From the NCBI RefSeq assembly GCF_006829085.1, contig NZ_BJTC01000020.1, positions 1-64,000 on the forward strand: a stretch of 64,000 nt of DNA, written 5' to 3'. A program made the translations under genes and the position numbers. Under the pieces are notes generated by a model that ran no database searches, had not been told where the DNA came from, and worked only from the letters and a program-made list of their open reading frames with translations. Numbering within the stretch: the stretch's first letter is position 1; each line of letters starts with the position of its first letter. Origin of the DNA: Chryseobacterium sp. ON_d1. Its GTDB lineage: Bacteria > Bacteroidota > Bacteroidia > Flavobacteriales > Weeksellaceae. This document shows positions 41,496 to 50,426 of this stretch, piece by piece.

Positions 41496-42824
41496 ATGAA
41501 GACTACCTCTTTCAAAGCCGGAATTGCTTTGTTTTCCTTATTGGGACTGATGGGAAAATTAGATGCCCAGAAAAAAAATGATTTTAATAATCCCGGATTG
41601 ACCCATTATTTCAATGAAGATCACTCAAGATATATTTCCTTTAGCGGATATGCAGAATTGTGGGCCAGATATACACAACTTAACCCTGGAAGCCTTGTCA
41701 ATAATGAGGCAAAATCAGACCTGTCTGATCTTTCCCTTCGAAGAGTTCGTGTGAAAATGACTTATAAGCCAACAGAAAAACTGATGTTTGTATTGCAGGG
41801 GGGAACTACGAACGTGAACGTCAATGCCAAAGGAAGCAACTATTTTGATCTTTTGGATGCTTATGCTGAATATGCTTTTAATGATAAAATTGCTTTTGGT
41901 GCAGGACGTTCTACGTGGCGTGGTCTTTCAAGATTTACTACAGGGCCTTTAAATACGCTGTTGTATGACCTGCCTGCTTACGCGACCTCCAATGCGGGAA
42001 CAACAGATTATACGGTAAGGGAATTGAGTGCCTATATTAAAGGGCAGCTCGGAAGATTGGATTACCGTCTGGTGGTGGCCGATCCTTATACCATGGCAAC
42101 TTCTGATCCGAAACTGAATGTAGCATCTTTTAGTAAGAACTCACCTGGCAAAGACTTCTCCGGATATTTCAGATATGCTTTTTTAGACAAGGAAAATATT
42201 TCCACTCCTTTTAATTCAGGAACTTATGTAGGTAAGAAGAATGTACTGAGTCTGGGAGCCGGATTCGATTATATTCACAACGCATTATGGCATCTGGATT
42301 CCGGTAAAAATACAGTGAATGATGATATGAAAAGCTTTGCGGTAGATTTGTTTTATGATGCACCGCTGAACAAAGAAAAAGGAACATCAATAAGTGCTTA
42401 TGGAATGGCGATGCATAACGACTATGGGCCCAATTATATCCGATATGTGGGCACCAATAATCCTGCGACTTCTGCAGATATTACCCAGGCGAGTCTGAAT
42501 GGAGCAGGAAATGCAATGCCTGTTATCGGAACCGGAAATACCTATTATGTGCAATTGGGAGGAACACTTCCTTACCTGGATAAAGAAAAGAAAAGCCTTC
42601 AGCTTCAGCCTGCAGTAGGAATGCAGCTGTCAGATCTGAAAGGCCTTCATGACAATGCAGTGATCTATGATGCCGGAATTTCCCTGCTGATGAACGGGAT
42701 GTCCTCGCGCTTAACCTTTGACGCCCAGAACAGACCGGTTTATACTAATGATCCATCAAACAATGCCGTAGTTTCTGATAGAAAATGGCAGTTTGTCCTT
42801 AAATACAGAATAGATTTTAATTAA
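41496..42824 (+). CDS. Outer-membrane porin-like beta-barrel
   Basis: A 442-residue protein with a signal peptide (cut after KLDAQ) and long runs of amphipathic strands ending in an aromatic/charged strand (WQFVLKYRIDFN), as in outer-membrane barrels. LSLRRVRVKMTYKPTEKLMF is typical of porin families near OprO/OprP. First gene of a three-gene operon with a Dabb protein and a cupin, divergent from the two-component system. Substrate unknown. Confidence 0.82.
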   Translation: MKTTSFKAGIALFSLLGLMGKLDAQKKNDFNNPGLTHYFNEDHSRYISFSGYAELWARYTQLNPGSLVNNEAKSDLSDLSLRRVRVKMTYKPTEKLMFVLQGGTTNVNVNAKGSNYFDLLDAYAEYAFNDKIAFGAGRSTWRGLSRFTTGPLNTLLYDLPAYATSNAGTTDYTVRELSAYIKGQLGRLDYRLVVADPYTMATSDPKLNVASFSKNSPGKDFSGYFRYAFLDKENISTPFNSGTYVGKKNVLSLGAGFDYIHNALWHLDSGKNTVNDDMKSFAVDLFYDAPLNKEKGTSISAYGMAMHNDYGPNYIRYVGTNNPATSADITQASLNGAGNAMPVIGTGNTYYVQLGGTLPYLDKEKKSLQLQPAVGMQLSDLKGLHDNAVIYDAGISLLMNGMSSRLTFDAQNRPVYTNDPSNNAVVSDRKWQFVLKYRIDFN

Positions 42825-42835
42825 ATTACATAACA

Positions 42836-43255
42836 ATGGAAAGAAGAAAATTTTTATTCCGATCAGTTCAGGCTTCTGCCCTGCTGCTGATTTCAAGAAA
42901 TATATTTGCCTCTGCTTTACCTGTGTTTAACCCTATAAAAAAGAAAAAAATGTACTTCCATTATTTGTTGTTCTGGCTTAGAAAGGATCTTTCTGAGTCT
43001 GAAGTAAAAGAATTTGAAAATTTTTTTGAAGGCCTTAAAAAGCTTCCCTATCAGAAAAATCTCCGTTATGGAAAGCCTGCTGCTTCCAGCCCTAGAAGCG
43101 TTTTAGACAGCACGTTTACCTATAATGCTTCTATGGAATTCGATAGTCTGGAGGAGCTTGAAGCATACGGGAAACTTCCCGAACATCTGGCACTGGTTCA
43201 GCAATATAAGCCTTTTTTTGAAAGAATGCAGGTTTACGATACGGTCTATAATTAA
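42836..43255 (+). CDS. Dabb (stress-responsive A/B barrel) domain protein
   Basis: A 139-residue protein starting MERRKFLFRSVQASALLLIS, a signal- or Tat-like leader. The remaining 100 residues form a Dabb ferredoxin-like domain (HYLLFWLRKDLSESEVKEFE, FDSLEELEAYGKLPEHLALV). Dabb domains occur in small stress proteins and some enzymes; no catalytic residue is evident. It begins 12 bases after the porin gene. Confidence 0.8.
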   Translation: MERRKFLFRSVQASALLLISRNIFASALPVFNPIKKKKMYFHYLLFWLRKDLSESEVKEFENFFEGLKKLPYQKNLRYGKPAASSPRSVLDSTFTYNASMEFDSLEELEAYGKLPEHLALVQQYKPFFERMQVYDTVYN

Positions 43256-43276
43256 AAATAAAAAATTAAATTTATA

Positions 43277-43756
43277 ATGAAAAACATCATTAAGGGCTTT
43301 AGCCTTGCTTTAGTAGTAAGTACTGTAGGATTTATGAATGCACAACATAAAAAGAACAATCATGTGAGCGTCACTGCGGAAACCTCCACTGAGTTCATCC
43401 CTGCCATAAGATTAATTAATAATCCTGACGGATCATGTACTTTTGAGAAAGGGAAAATCCCTACTCTTAAACATATGAATACCACAACTTTCTGGATGAG
43501 CAATAAAACAGAAGAGTGGGAAAAAAATGCTCATCCGGCACCCAGACGACAATATGTGATTACCATCAAAGGCAATATACGATTTAAAGTAACAGATGGT
43601 TCTACTTTTATGATTAAACCGGGAGTGGTTCTTCTGGCTGAAGACCTTAAAGGAACCGGTCACAGCTGGGACATGGTGAAGAGCAAGGAGTGGGAGAGAC
43701 TCTATATTCCGATTGCTGAAAATGCCGAGGATTTTTTTATCCCGGATGCTCAATAG
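43277..43756 (+). CDS. Exported cupin-domain protein
   Basis: A 159-residue protein with a signal peptide (cut after GFMNAQ). The second half has a cupin-like pattern (RQYVITIKGNIRFKVTDGST, IKPGVVLLAEDLKGTGH), but the usual metal-binding His cluster is only partly present. Last gene of the porin operon, followed by a terminator. A role in handling the compound admitted by the porin is a guess. Confidence 0.78.
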   Translation: MKNIIKGFSLALVVSTVGFMNAQHKKNNHVSVTAETSTEFIPAIRLINNPDGSCTFEKGKIPTLKHMNTTTFWMSNKTEEWEKNAHPAPRRQYVITIKGNIRFKVTDGSTFMIKPGVVLLAEDLKGTGHSWDMVKSKEWERLYIPIAENAEDFFIPDAQ

Positions 43757-43802
43757 TTACAAGTCAATCTCTTTATAAGGAGTATATAATTCGTTATGTT
43801 TG

Positions 43803-43824
43803 AAGCAGTCAGTTTTGACTGCTT
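43803..43824 (+). terminator. Terminator of the porin operon
   Basis: Stem AAGCAGTCA/TGACTGCTT, loop GTTT, then a T run. Same stem sequence as the hairpin at 39175, at the other end of this regulatory block. Confidence 0.88.
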
Positions 43825-43839
43825 TTTTCTTTTGAAGAA

Positions 43840-44964
43840 TTATTGTAGAAATTCTTTAATAATAGTTCTTGCTTCTTCAATGCTATTGCTGATTCGGGCA
43901 ATTATTTTTCCGTTTTCATCGATGATGAAATGAAGAGGATAGCTTGTAGCATTCACTTTTTTTTGGAAGTCTTTGTTTACATCAAAGAAATTAACCCAAT
44001 CCGCATTATTTTTTTTTAAAATATTCCTAGCAATCTCCATTCTATTGGGTTTTTGCTCGTCTGTAATTGTAATGAAGTTTACATTTTGACCTTTATACTC
44101 ATGATACAGATTCACAATTTCAGGCATACCTTTTATGCAAGGGGCACAAGTCGTTGACCAATAATCAATAAAGGTTAATTTGTATTTCTTAAAGTCTTCC
44201 GAGGTCAGTTTATTCCCCTTGTCAAAATAAATATCAGGTATTTTTTGTCCGATGGAGGTAGATTGTTCTGCTTTTAAACGGGCTTCAACACCTTTGTATA
44301 ATGTATTTTGCTTAAATTTTGCGGAAAATAAATTTAAGTTTTTCAAGTAGGCAGGATGGTAATCGTTAAGAGTATAATCATTCACAATTTCCCATAATGC
44401 AACATACGAATTGGGATTTTTTCTGATGTATTCTCCTAAAAACTCTTGTTTTTTGTCCATATTGATCAGGCTATCGCGTTGATCAGGATTTTTTGATTTA
44501 ATATAAAACGCATCCAATGATTTTTGTAAAACCTTATATTCTCTGTTGGTCGGGGAGTCTATATTAAGTTCTACATTATTAAAGTCTTTGGGTAAATCAA
44601 TTTTATATTTTCCTCCTTCTAAGAAAAATACTTTTGTACTATAACCCGCTTTACCCTTCTTTCCCATATAACCAAAAGCTACAGGTTGAGGATATTCTAT
44701 AAAACCACTGGCAATATTTTTCTTTTGAATCTTAAAATAATATATAGAATGGCTCATCCTGATCTTTTTTCCAAAATCAGAAATGTTGTTGTTGGTTTGT
44801 ATTTTGAATGTATAAAGGTCTCCAAATCCTTTTCTCGTCGATGGAGCTCCCAGCATAAGGCTGTCATTAATGTATGAATCTGAACGGAGATCAATTTCAA
44901 AATTATTCTGAGAATAAAGAAAATTCGAAATAAGAATTAATAATGCATAGAAAAGTTTCTTCAT
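43840..44964 (-). CDS. TlpA-like thiol-disulfide protein
   Basis: A 374-residue exported protein (signal peptide ending FLYSQ) with an N-terminal DUF4369-like beta domain and a C-terminal thioredoxin fold of the AhpC/TSA-TlpA group. The redox site is YWSTTCAPCIKGMPEI (CxxC), with the cis-Pro in ATSYPLHFIID. It probably reduces or isomerises disulfides in the periplasm. Single-gene unit. Confidence 0.88.
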   Translation of the reverse strand: MKKLFYALLILISNFLYSQNNFEIDLRSDSYINDSLMLGAPSTRKGFGDLYTFKIQTNNNISDFGKKIRMSHSIYYFKIQKKNIASGFIEYPQPVAFGYMGKKGKAGYSTKVFFLEGGKYKIDLPKDFNNVELNIDSPTNREYKVLQKSLDAFYIKSKNPDQRDSLINMDKKQEFLGEYIRKNPNSYVALWEIVNDYTLNDYHPAYLKNLNLFSAKFKQNTLYKGVEARLKAEQSTSIGQKIPDIYFDKGNKLTSEDFKKYKLTFIDYWSTTCAPCIKGMPEIVNLYHEYKGQNVNFITITDEQKPNRMEIARNILKKNNADWVNFFDVNKDFQKKVNATSYPLHFIIDENGKIIARISNSIEEARTIIKEFLQ

Positions 44965-45015
44965 AAAATATTTTGTAGGGGAACTAACTTACAAAAACTT
45001 TTCATACATAAAAAA

Positions 45016-45040
45016 TCCCTGTGCTTTAAAAACACAGGGA
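45016..45040 (-). terminator. Terminator of the thiolase operon
   Basis: Stem TCCCTGTG/CACAGGGA, 9-base loop, followed on the minus strand by a T run; about 70 bases past the ketosynthase stop. Confidence 0.82.
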
Positions 45041-45109
45041 CTGTCAATATTTTTATTAAAGATCTTCCGGTATTTTTCCTCTTGGTTAAGGAAGAATCTG
45101 TTTTAAAAA

Positions 45110-46351
45110 TTAAGAAAATTTCTTGAAAACAACAGTTGCATTGTGTCCTCCGAATCCAAAGGCATTACTCAATGCAAAATTGATGTTTTTTTCTTTTGCT
45201 TCTCCGAAAACGATATTGATATCCTGAGGAATATTCTCATCAATATTGTGAAGATTAATAGTTGGCGGAATAATCCCACTTTGAATAGCTTTAATGGAAA
45301 GAATAGCTTCCACTGCGCCGGCAGCACCCAGCAAGTGCCCGGTCATGGACTTTGTGGCACTGATATCAAGATTTTTACTTCCTTTAAACGCTTTGTTGAT
45401 GGCGGCTAATTCAATTGTATCTCCAATGGGTGTAGAAGTAGCATGCGGATTAATGTAATCAATATCTTCCATGTTGGCTCCTGCTTCTTTCACTGCCAGC
45501 TGCATTGCTTTAATGGCTCCAACACCATCAGGATGAGGTGCTGTCATATGGTAAGCATCCGCAGTCATGGCTGCTCCGGCTAATTCTGCATAGATTTTTG
45601 CTCCTCTGGCAACAGCATGCTCATATTCTTCAAGAACCAGTGCACCTGCACCTTCACCCATTACAAACCCGTCTCTGTCTGTATCGTAAGGGCGGCTGGC
45701 CGTTGCAAAATCATCATTTCTTGTAGACATTGCCTTCATAATAGAGAATCCACCGATGGAAGCCGGTGTAATAGCTGCTTCAGAACCACCACTGATGATT
45801 ACTTTTGCTTTCCCGAGACGGATATAATTGAAAGCATCCATCAATGCCGTATTTCCTGTTGCACATGCAGAAACCGTAGTATAATTGATTCCCTGAAGAC
45901 CATATTTCATAGAAATCATTCCTGAAGCCATATTGGCAATGAACTTTGGTACAAAGAAAGGATTAAAACGTGGAGTACCATCACCCGCGGCAAAATCCAT
46001 CACTTCTTTTTCAAAGGTCCACATTCCGCCCTGGCCTGTTCCCCAGATTACTCCGGTATCAAACGGATCCATCTTTTCAAGTTCCAGTCCTGAGTCCTGG
46101 ATTGCTTCTGCTGAAGCATACATTGCATATTGTGTAAACAGGTCGCTTCTCTTGATTTCATTGTGGTTCAGATACACCTTAGGATCAAAGTTTTTTACCT
46201 CACAGGCAAAATGTACTTTAAACTTTTCTGTATCGAAATGGGTGATGAGCCCTGCGCCACTGACTCCTTTAATACTGTTTTGCCAAAATTCTTCGACATT
46301 ATTTCCCAACGGCGTCACTGCGCCAAGACCTGTAATGACAACTCTCTTCAT
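45110..46351 (-). CDS. fabF: Beta-ketoacyl-ACP synthase II-like
   Basis: Condensing enzyme of fatty acid synthesis. Thiolase-fold triad: Cys in TVSACATGNTAL, His in NPHATSTPIGD and His in TKSMTGHLLGAAGAVEA. 413 residues, a full FabF length. Here it ends an operon with TetR, a thiolase and a thioesterase rather than sitting in a fab cluster with acpP, so it may be a second, specialised ketosynthase. Confidence 0.88.
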   Translation of the reverse strand: MKRVVITGLGAVTPLGNNVEEFWQNSIKGVSGAGLITHFDTEKFKVHFACEVKNFDPKVYLNHNEIKRSDLFTQYAMYASAEAIQDSGLELEKMDPFDTGVIWGTGQGGMWTFEKEVMDFAAGDGTPRFNPFFVPKFIANMASGMISMKYGLQGINYTTVSACATGNTALMDAFNYIRLGKAKVIISGGSEAAITPASIGGFSIMKAMSTRNDDFATASRPYDTDRDGFVMGEGAGALVLEEYEHAVARGAKIYAELAGAAMTADAYHMTAPHPDGVGAIKAMQLAVKEAGANMEDIDYINPHATSTPIGDTIELAAINKAFKGSKNLDISATKSMTGHLLGAAGAVEAILSIKAIQSGIIPPTINLHNIDENIPQDINIVFGEAKEKNINFALSNAFGFGGHNATVVFKKFS

Positions 46352-46353
46352 AC

Positions 46354-46779
46354 TTAGTTATTGATTTTGAATAAATTCGAGGTACCTCTTGCGATTAACC
46401 GTGTTTTGTCTGCATTCCATATTTCGCATTGTGCATTGACGAATTGCTTACCTCTTTTAATGATTTTAGTTTCGGCTACAATATTATCATTTTCTTTTGC
46501 AGTTGAAAAATAATCAATGACATTATTTATAGTGGTAATGAAAGAATTTTCATTTAAAGAAAACATGGTGGCACCAATGATATCGTCTACAATAGCAGCG
46601 GTAACTCCACCGTGAAGATTTCCGATCGGGTTCAGCCATTCCGGTCTTATGGTATATTGAAACTCCAGGTGGCCTTCTTCAGCAGAAATAACAGTGGGAT
46701 TAAGCCATTTCATAAAAGGAGAGGGTGACTGGTCAAATTCTTTTCCGATGAATTGTTTTAATTGTGCTAATCTATCCAT
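46354..46779 (-). CDS. PaaI-type acyl-CoA thioesterase
   Basis: A 141-residue hot-dog fold protein. The signature NPIGNLHGGVTAAIVDDIIG holds the catalytic acidic residue region; VAETKIIKRGKQFVNAQCEI follows the PaaI/YbgC-like pattern. It hydrolyses acyl-CoA (possibly aryl-CoA) and sits 2 bases before the ketosynthase gene and 9 after the thiolase. Confidence 0.87.
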   Translation of the reverse strand: MDRLAQLKQFIGKEFDQSPSPFMKWLNPTVISAEEGHLEFQYTIRPEWLNPIGNLHGGVTAAIVDDIIGATMFSLNENSFITTINNVIDYFSTAKENDNIVAETKIIKRGKQFVNAQCEIWNADKTRLIARGTSNLFKINN

Positions 46780-46788
46780 ACTGAGTTT

Positions 46789-48057
46789 TTATTTTTCTAA
46801 AATCATGGTTACTCCCTGTCCACGGGCTGCGCAGATAGATATAAATCCTTTACCGCTGCCTTTTTCATGAAGCAATTTTGCAAGGGTTGCAATAATCCTT
46901 CCTCCTGTTGCTGCAAAAGGATGTGCGGCTGCGAGACTTCCTCCTTTTACATTCAGTTTACTCCTGTCTATTTTTCCCAGGGCTTTCTCCAGTCCGAATT
47001 TTTTGGCCACTTCATCATTTTCCCAGATTTTTATGGTAGCTAAAACCTGGGCTGCAAATGCTTCATGAATTTCATAATAATCGAAATCGGATAAATTCAT
47101 TCCTGCTTTTTTAAGCATTCTTTCTGCAGCAAAAACCGGCGCCAGAAGAAGATCCTGTTTATTTTCAACATATTCTATTCCGGCCAATTCTGAAAAGCTG
47201 ATATAAGCTAAAACAGGAAGGTCATTGGCTTTTGCCCATTCTTCACTGGCCAGTAAAATAGCTGAAGCTCCGTCTGTAAAAGGGGTTGAATTCCCAGCCG
47301 TTAAAGTTCCGTTCTGCTTATCAAAAGCAGGCTTCAGTTGTGAAAGCTTTTCAATACTGCTGTCACGTCTTAGGTTATTATCTTTATCCAGACCGAAAGC
47401 TGGAGTGACCATATCATCAAAGAACCCTTCATCATAAGCTTTTGCCATATTCTGGTGGCTTTTTAATGCTAATTCATCCTGTTCCTGTCTTGATATGTTG
47501 TAATATTTTGCTGTGATTTCAGTATGCTCACCCATCACAAGACCTGTCTTAGGCTCCTGTCCTTTGTAAGGAATTGGCATCCAGTCTTTCAGTTTCGGGT
47601 TCAACAGTTGTTTGAGCTTGCCAAAAGCCGACTTTTCTTTATTGGCTTTTAACAGCGCTTTTCTTAGTCGGGGTGATGATTCAAAGGGAATATTGCTCAT
47701 GGCTTCCACGCCGCATGCAATACCACAGTCTATCTGGCCCAGAGCAATTTTATTTCCGATATAAATAGCAGCTTCAATCCCTGTATCGCATGCCTGCTGA
47801 AGATCACAAGCCGGAGTTGCAGGATCCAGTGTTGTATTCATTACGGTTTCTCTGATGAGATTGCTTTCAGAAATGTGTTTAATTACGGCTCCGCCGGCAA
47901 CTTCTCCGAGTCGCTTTCCTTTAAGACGATAACGGTCTATCAATCCGTTCAGAGAAGCAAGCAGGAGGTTCTGATTACCCTGCTCTGAATAGGCGGTATT
48001 CATTCTGGCAAAAGGAATTCTGTTGTATCCTACAATAGCCACTTTTTTTGTTTCCAT
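46789..48057 (-). CDS. Acetyl-CoA C-acyltransferase (thiolase)
   Basis: A 422-residue thiolase of the FadI/AtoB type. The nucleophilic Cys is in LQQACDTGIEA; the second catalytic Cys in ISICAARGQG, and the His region in SLAAAHPFAATGGR. Operates in fatty-acid breakdown or acetoacetyl-CoA formation. Ten bases after the TetR gene, and so under its control. Confidence 0.9.
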   Translation of the reverse strand: METKKVAIVGYNRIPFARMNTAYSEQGNQNLLLASLNGLIDRYRLKGKRLGEVAGGAVIKHISESNLIRETVMNTTLDPATPACDLQQACDTGIEAAIYIGNKIALGQIDCGIACGVEAMSNIPFESSPRLRKALLKANKEKSAFGKLKQLLNPKLKDWMPIPYKGQEPKTGLVMGEHTEITAKYYNISRQEQDELALKSHQNMAKAYDEGFFDDMVTPAFGLDKDNNLRRDSSIEKLSQLKPAFDKQNGTLTAGNSTPFTDGASAILLASEEWAKANDLPVLAYISFSELAGIEYVENKQDLLLAPVFAAERMLKKAGMNLSDFDYYEIHEAFAAQVLATIKIWENDEVAKKFGLEKALGKIDRSKLNVKGGSLAAAHPFAATGGRIIATLAKLLHEKGSGKGFISICAARGQGVTMILEK

Positions 48058-48067
48058 ATGGTATTAT

Positions 48068-48673
48068 TTATGATGGAAGAATATTGAGTTCATGATCAAT
48101 CATTTGGGCAACTTTATCCAAAGCATGGTTGAGATAACCTTGATCACCCATTGTTTTTGAAAGCAGAATGCCGCCTTCAATAAGCATGATGAATAGTGAT
48201 GCATATTGCTCAGTATCGATTTTTTTATCAATTTCACTTTTACTTTGTCCTTCGGCAATGGTGTCTGATATTTTTGTCATCCACTTTTCAAAAGACTTTT
48301 TCACATGAGTCTTTAAGGCAGGAAAAGAATCATCCGCTTCTGTTGCTGCATTCATTAACGGGCATCCGCCGTTTGCAAAGACAAACTTCCAGTTCTTCCT
48401 GTAGAAATCTACAAAAGCATGAAGTTTATCCAGAGAAGTGGGGAATTCATCACCAAAGGAACGGCTGAGAGTTTTACTGAGTATGCCGGCATTGTATTTA
48501 TAAACCTCGATGGCTACTTCATCTTTATTTTCAAAATTTCCATAAATACTGCCTTTCGTCAGACCTGTTGCCTGAGTAATGTCGGACAGCGATGTGGAAA
48601 TATAACCCTTAGTATTAAAAAGAGTTGCTGTTTTCTCGATGATATGCTGTTTTGTTTTTTCGGCCTTCGACAT
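48068..48673 (-). CDS. TetR-family repressor
   Basis: A 201-residue regulator with the TetR helix-turn-helix at the N-terminus (TATLFNTKGYISTSLSDITQ, TKGSIYGNFENKDEV) and a helical ligand-binding half. A perfect palindrome stands over its own promoter. Leading an operon of thiolase, thioesterase and ketosynthase, it probably senses an acyl-CoA. Confidence 0.92.
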   Translation of the reverse strand: MSKAEKTKQHIIEKTATLFNTKGYISTSLSDITQATGLTKGSIYGNFENKDEVAIEVYKYNAGILSKTLSRSFGDEFPTSLDKLHAFVDFYRKNWKFVFANGGCPLMNAATEADDSFPALKTHVKKSFEKWMTKISDTIAEGQSKSEIDKKIDTEQYASLFIMLIEGGILLSKTMGDQGYLNHALDKVAQMIDHELNILPS

Positions 48674-48694
48674 TGTAAATGTTTAAATATGATG

Positions 48695-48728
48695 CAAATA
48701 TACAAAAATATACCGAATGGTATATTTT
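48695..48728 (-). promoter_or_regulatory. TetR operator and -7 box
   Basis: AAAATATACC-GAAT-GGTATATTTT (48705-48728) is a perfect 10-base-arm palindrome. Two bases nearer the gene stands TATATTTG on the minus strand (48695-48702), a -7 element, so a protein on the palindrome would cover the -33 region. Confidence 0.85.
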
Positions 48729-48806
48729 ATCTGAAAAAGTTTAATGGGGTAAATATTTTGTTTTAAGTTTTGGCTAAAGACAATGGATTCTTTTTTTAAA
48801 ATAAAA

Positions 48807-48824
48807 AACGGGCTAAAGCCCGTT
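48807..48824 (-). terminator. Terminator after osmC-like gene
   Basis: Stem AACGGGCT/AGCCCGTT with a 2-base loop and a T-rich run on the minus strand. Confidence 0.8.
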
Positions 48825-48851
48825 CCTATTGATGTTGAATAAAAACCTGTA

Positions 48852-49271
48852 TTAGTTTTCCAAAGTTGCATTCAATGTAATTTCAAAGTTGAATGCGGCA
48901 CTTACAGGGCATCCTTCTTCAGCAATTTTGGCGAATTTCTGAAATTCCTCATCTGAAATTCCAGGAACCTTAGCGGTTAAAGTCAGCTCTGATTTTGTAA
49001 TCTTTCCAATATTGGGATCTAAAGTGATCACAGAAGTTGTTTTTAATTCTTCGGGGTTATATCCGGCTTGTGAAAGTTCTGCATCCAGTTTCATGGTGAA
49101 ACATCCTGCATGGGCTGCTGCCAGCAATTCTTCAGGGTTTGTACCTACACCATCCGCAAAACGGCTGTTAAAAGAATATTGAGTCTGGTTTAAAGTTGTA
49201 CTCTGAGTAGTTAAATGTCCTTTTCCTTCTTTGATGGTACCGTTCCAAACGGCTGTTGCGTTACGTCTCAT
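48852..49271 (-). CDS. OsmC-family peroxiredoxin
   Basis: Reduces organic hydroperoxides with paired Cys. 139 residues; GTNPEELLAAAHAGCFTMKL gives the first active Cys and EEGCPVSAAFNFEI the second. It follows an AraC regulator on the same strand with an 86-base gap, which may be its regulator. Confidence 0.92.
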   Translation of the reverse strand: MRRNATAVWNGTIKEGKGHLTTQSTTLNQTQYSFNSRFADGVGTNPEELLAAAHAGCFTMKLDAELSQAGYNPEELKTTSVITLDPNIGKITKSELTLTAKVPGISDEEFQKFAKIAEEGCPVSAAFNFEITLNATLEN

Positions 49272-49357
49272 AATGTTTGTTTTTGTATTTAATGTTGTTT
49301 GATTTTGATGTTACAAAGGTATGACAGTGGAAAGGAGTATTCAATAGATAAAAAGCT

Positions 49358-50224
49358 TTAAATGTTGTACTTTTTTCCCGATATGTAATTTTTTTTAAAA
49401 TTAGCAGGTGTGTTTCCTGTTTTATTGGTGAAAAGACGGTTGAAATAAGCCGGATCTTCATATCCCAGATCGTAGGCAATTTCTTTTACAGGTTTATCTG
49501 TATAAAAAAGCAATCGTTTTGCTTCCAATAAAATTCTGTTGATGATAAACTGATTGGGAGAATCCAGATTTAAGTTTTTAAATTTATGCGTTAATGTTTT
49601 CGGAGCCATGTGAAGAAGTTCCGCATAATCTGCTACGTGATGCTTTTCCCTGAAATGAATTTCCAGATGCCTGCTGAAATCCCTGAAAATATCAAGCTCG
49701 CTTCCTGGTATTTTAAGGGTATCATTATCCAGGTTTTGTTTTTTCCATTTTCGGGTAGCCCGGATGATGATCTGTTTTACATAAGTTCTTATCATTTCTT
49801 CGGCAGACGAATCTTTCCACTTCAGCTCATCCTTAATATTCTGAAACAGATCTTTTATAAGGGCCGTCTCAGATTGATCAAGTTCTACAAAAGGGATTTC
49901 AAATACATTATGAAAAAGGAGACCATCACAGGCCACTTCTTTATCATGGATCTGGATGCAATAGAAATCACGGTTGTAGAAAAGAAAGAGCAATTCATCT
50001 TTTCCCTTCTGTATGTTTAGATGCTGATTGGTAAGAAAGAATAAAGACGGTTTGTTTATTTTGTAATGGTTAAAGTCTATGGTGAGTTCATATCCTGAAG
50101 GAACAAAAAGTACCTTGATATCTGTTCTGAACTGATCTCCCTTGAAACTTTCCAGGTTTTTCTCTGAATATGTTTCCAGTCCGAGTCTTTTATAGTGGTC
50201 TTCAAAAATAAGCGGTTGCAGCAT
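49358..50224 (-). CDS. AraC-family transcriptional regulator
   Basis: A 288-residue protein with an N-terminal cupin-like sensing half and C-terminal AraC double helix-turn-helix (AELLHMAPKTLTHKFKNLN; KEIAYDLGYEDPAYFNRLFT, TGNTPANFKK). Lies just upstream of the OsmC gene. Ligand unknown. Confidence 0.9.
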   Translation of the reverse strand: MLQPLIFEDHYKRLGLETYSEKNLESFKGDQFRTDIKVLFVPSGYELTIDFNHYKINKPSLFFLTNQHLNIQKGKDELLFLFYNRDFYCIQIHDKEVACDGLLFHNVFEIPFVELDQSETALIKDLFQNIKDELKWKDSSAEEMIRTYVKQIIIRATRKWKKQNLDNDTLKIPGSELDIFRDFSRHLEIHFREKHHVADYAELLHMAPKTLTHKFKNLNLDSPNQFIINRILLEAKRLLFYTDKPVKEIAYDLGYEDPAYFNRLFTNKTGNTPANFKKNYISGKKYNI

Positions 50225-50426
50225 ACTTTAACTTTACTCTAAAGATACAAAAAAGCAGTGTTTTGCACCGTATTAATTATTGAAACCCAAAAATCTGATG
50301 CCAGACCTACAGAATTTGGAATAAAATAAATTGGAAATAAGTTTTTACATTGATATTATTTTATCATTTTTACAAAGATTTGTCCTGCGACCCATATTAG
50401 TAAAACTATTTTTCAAAACCACCTGT

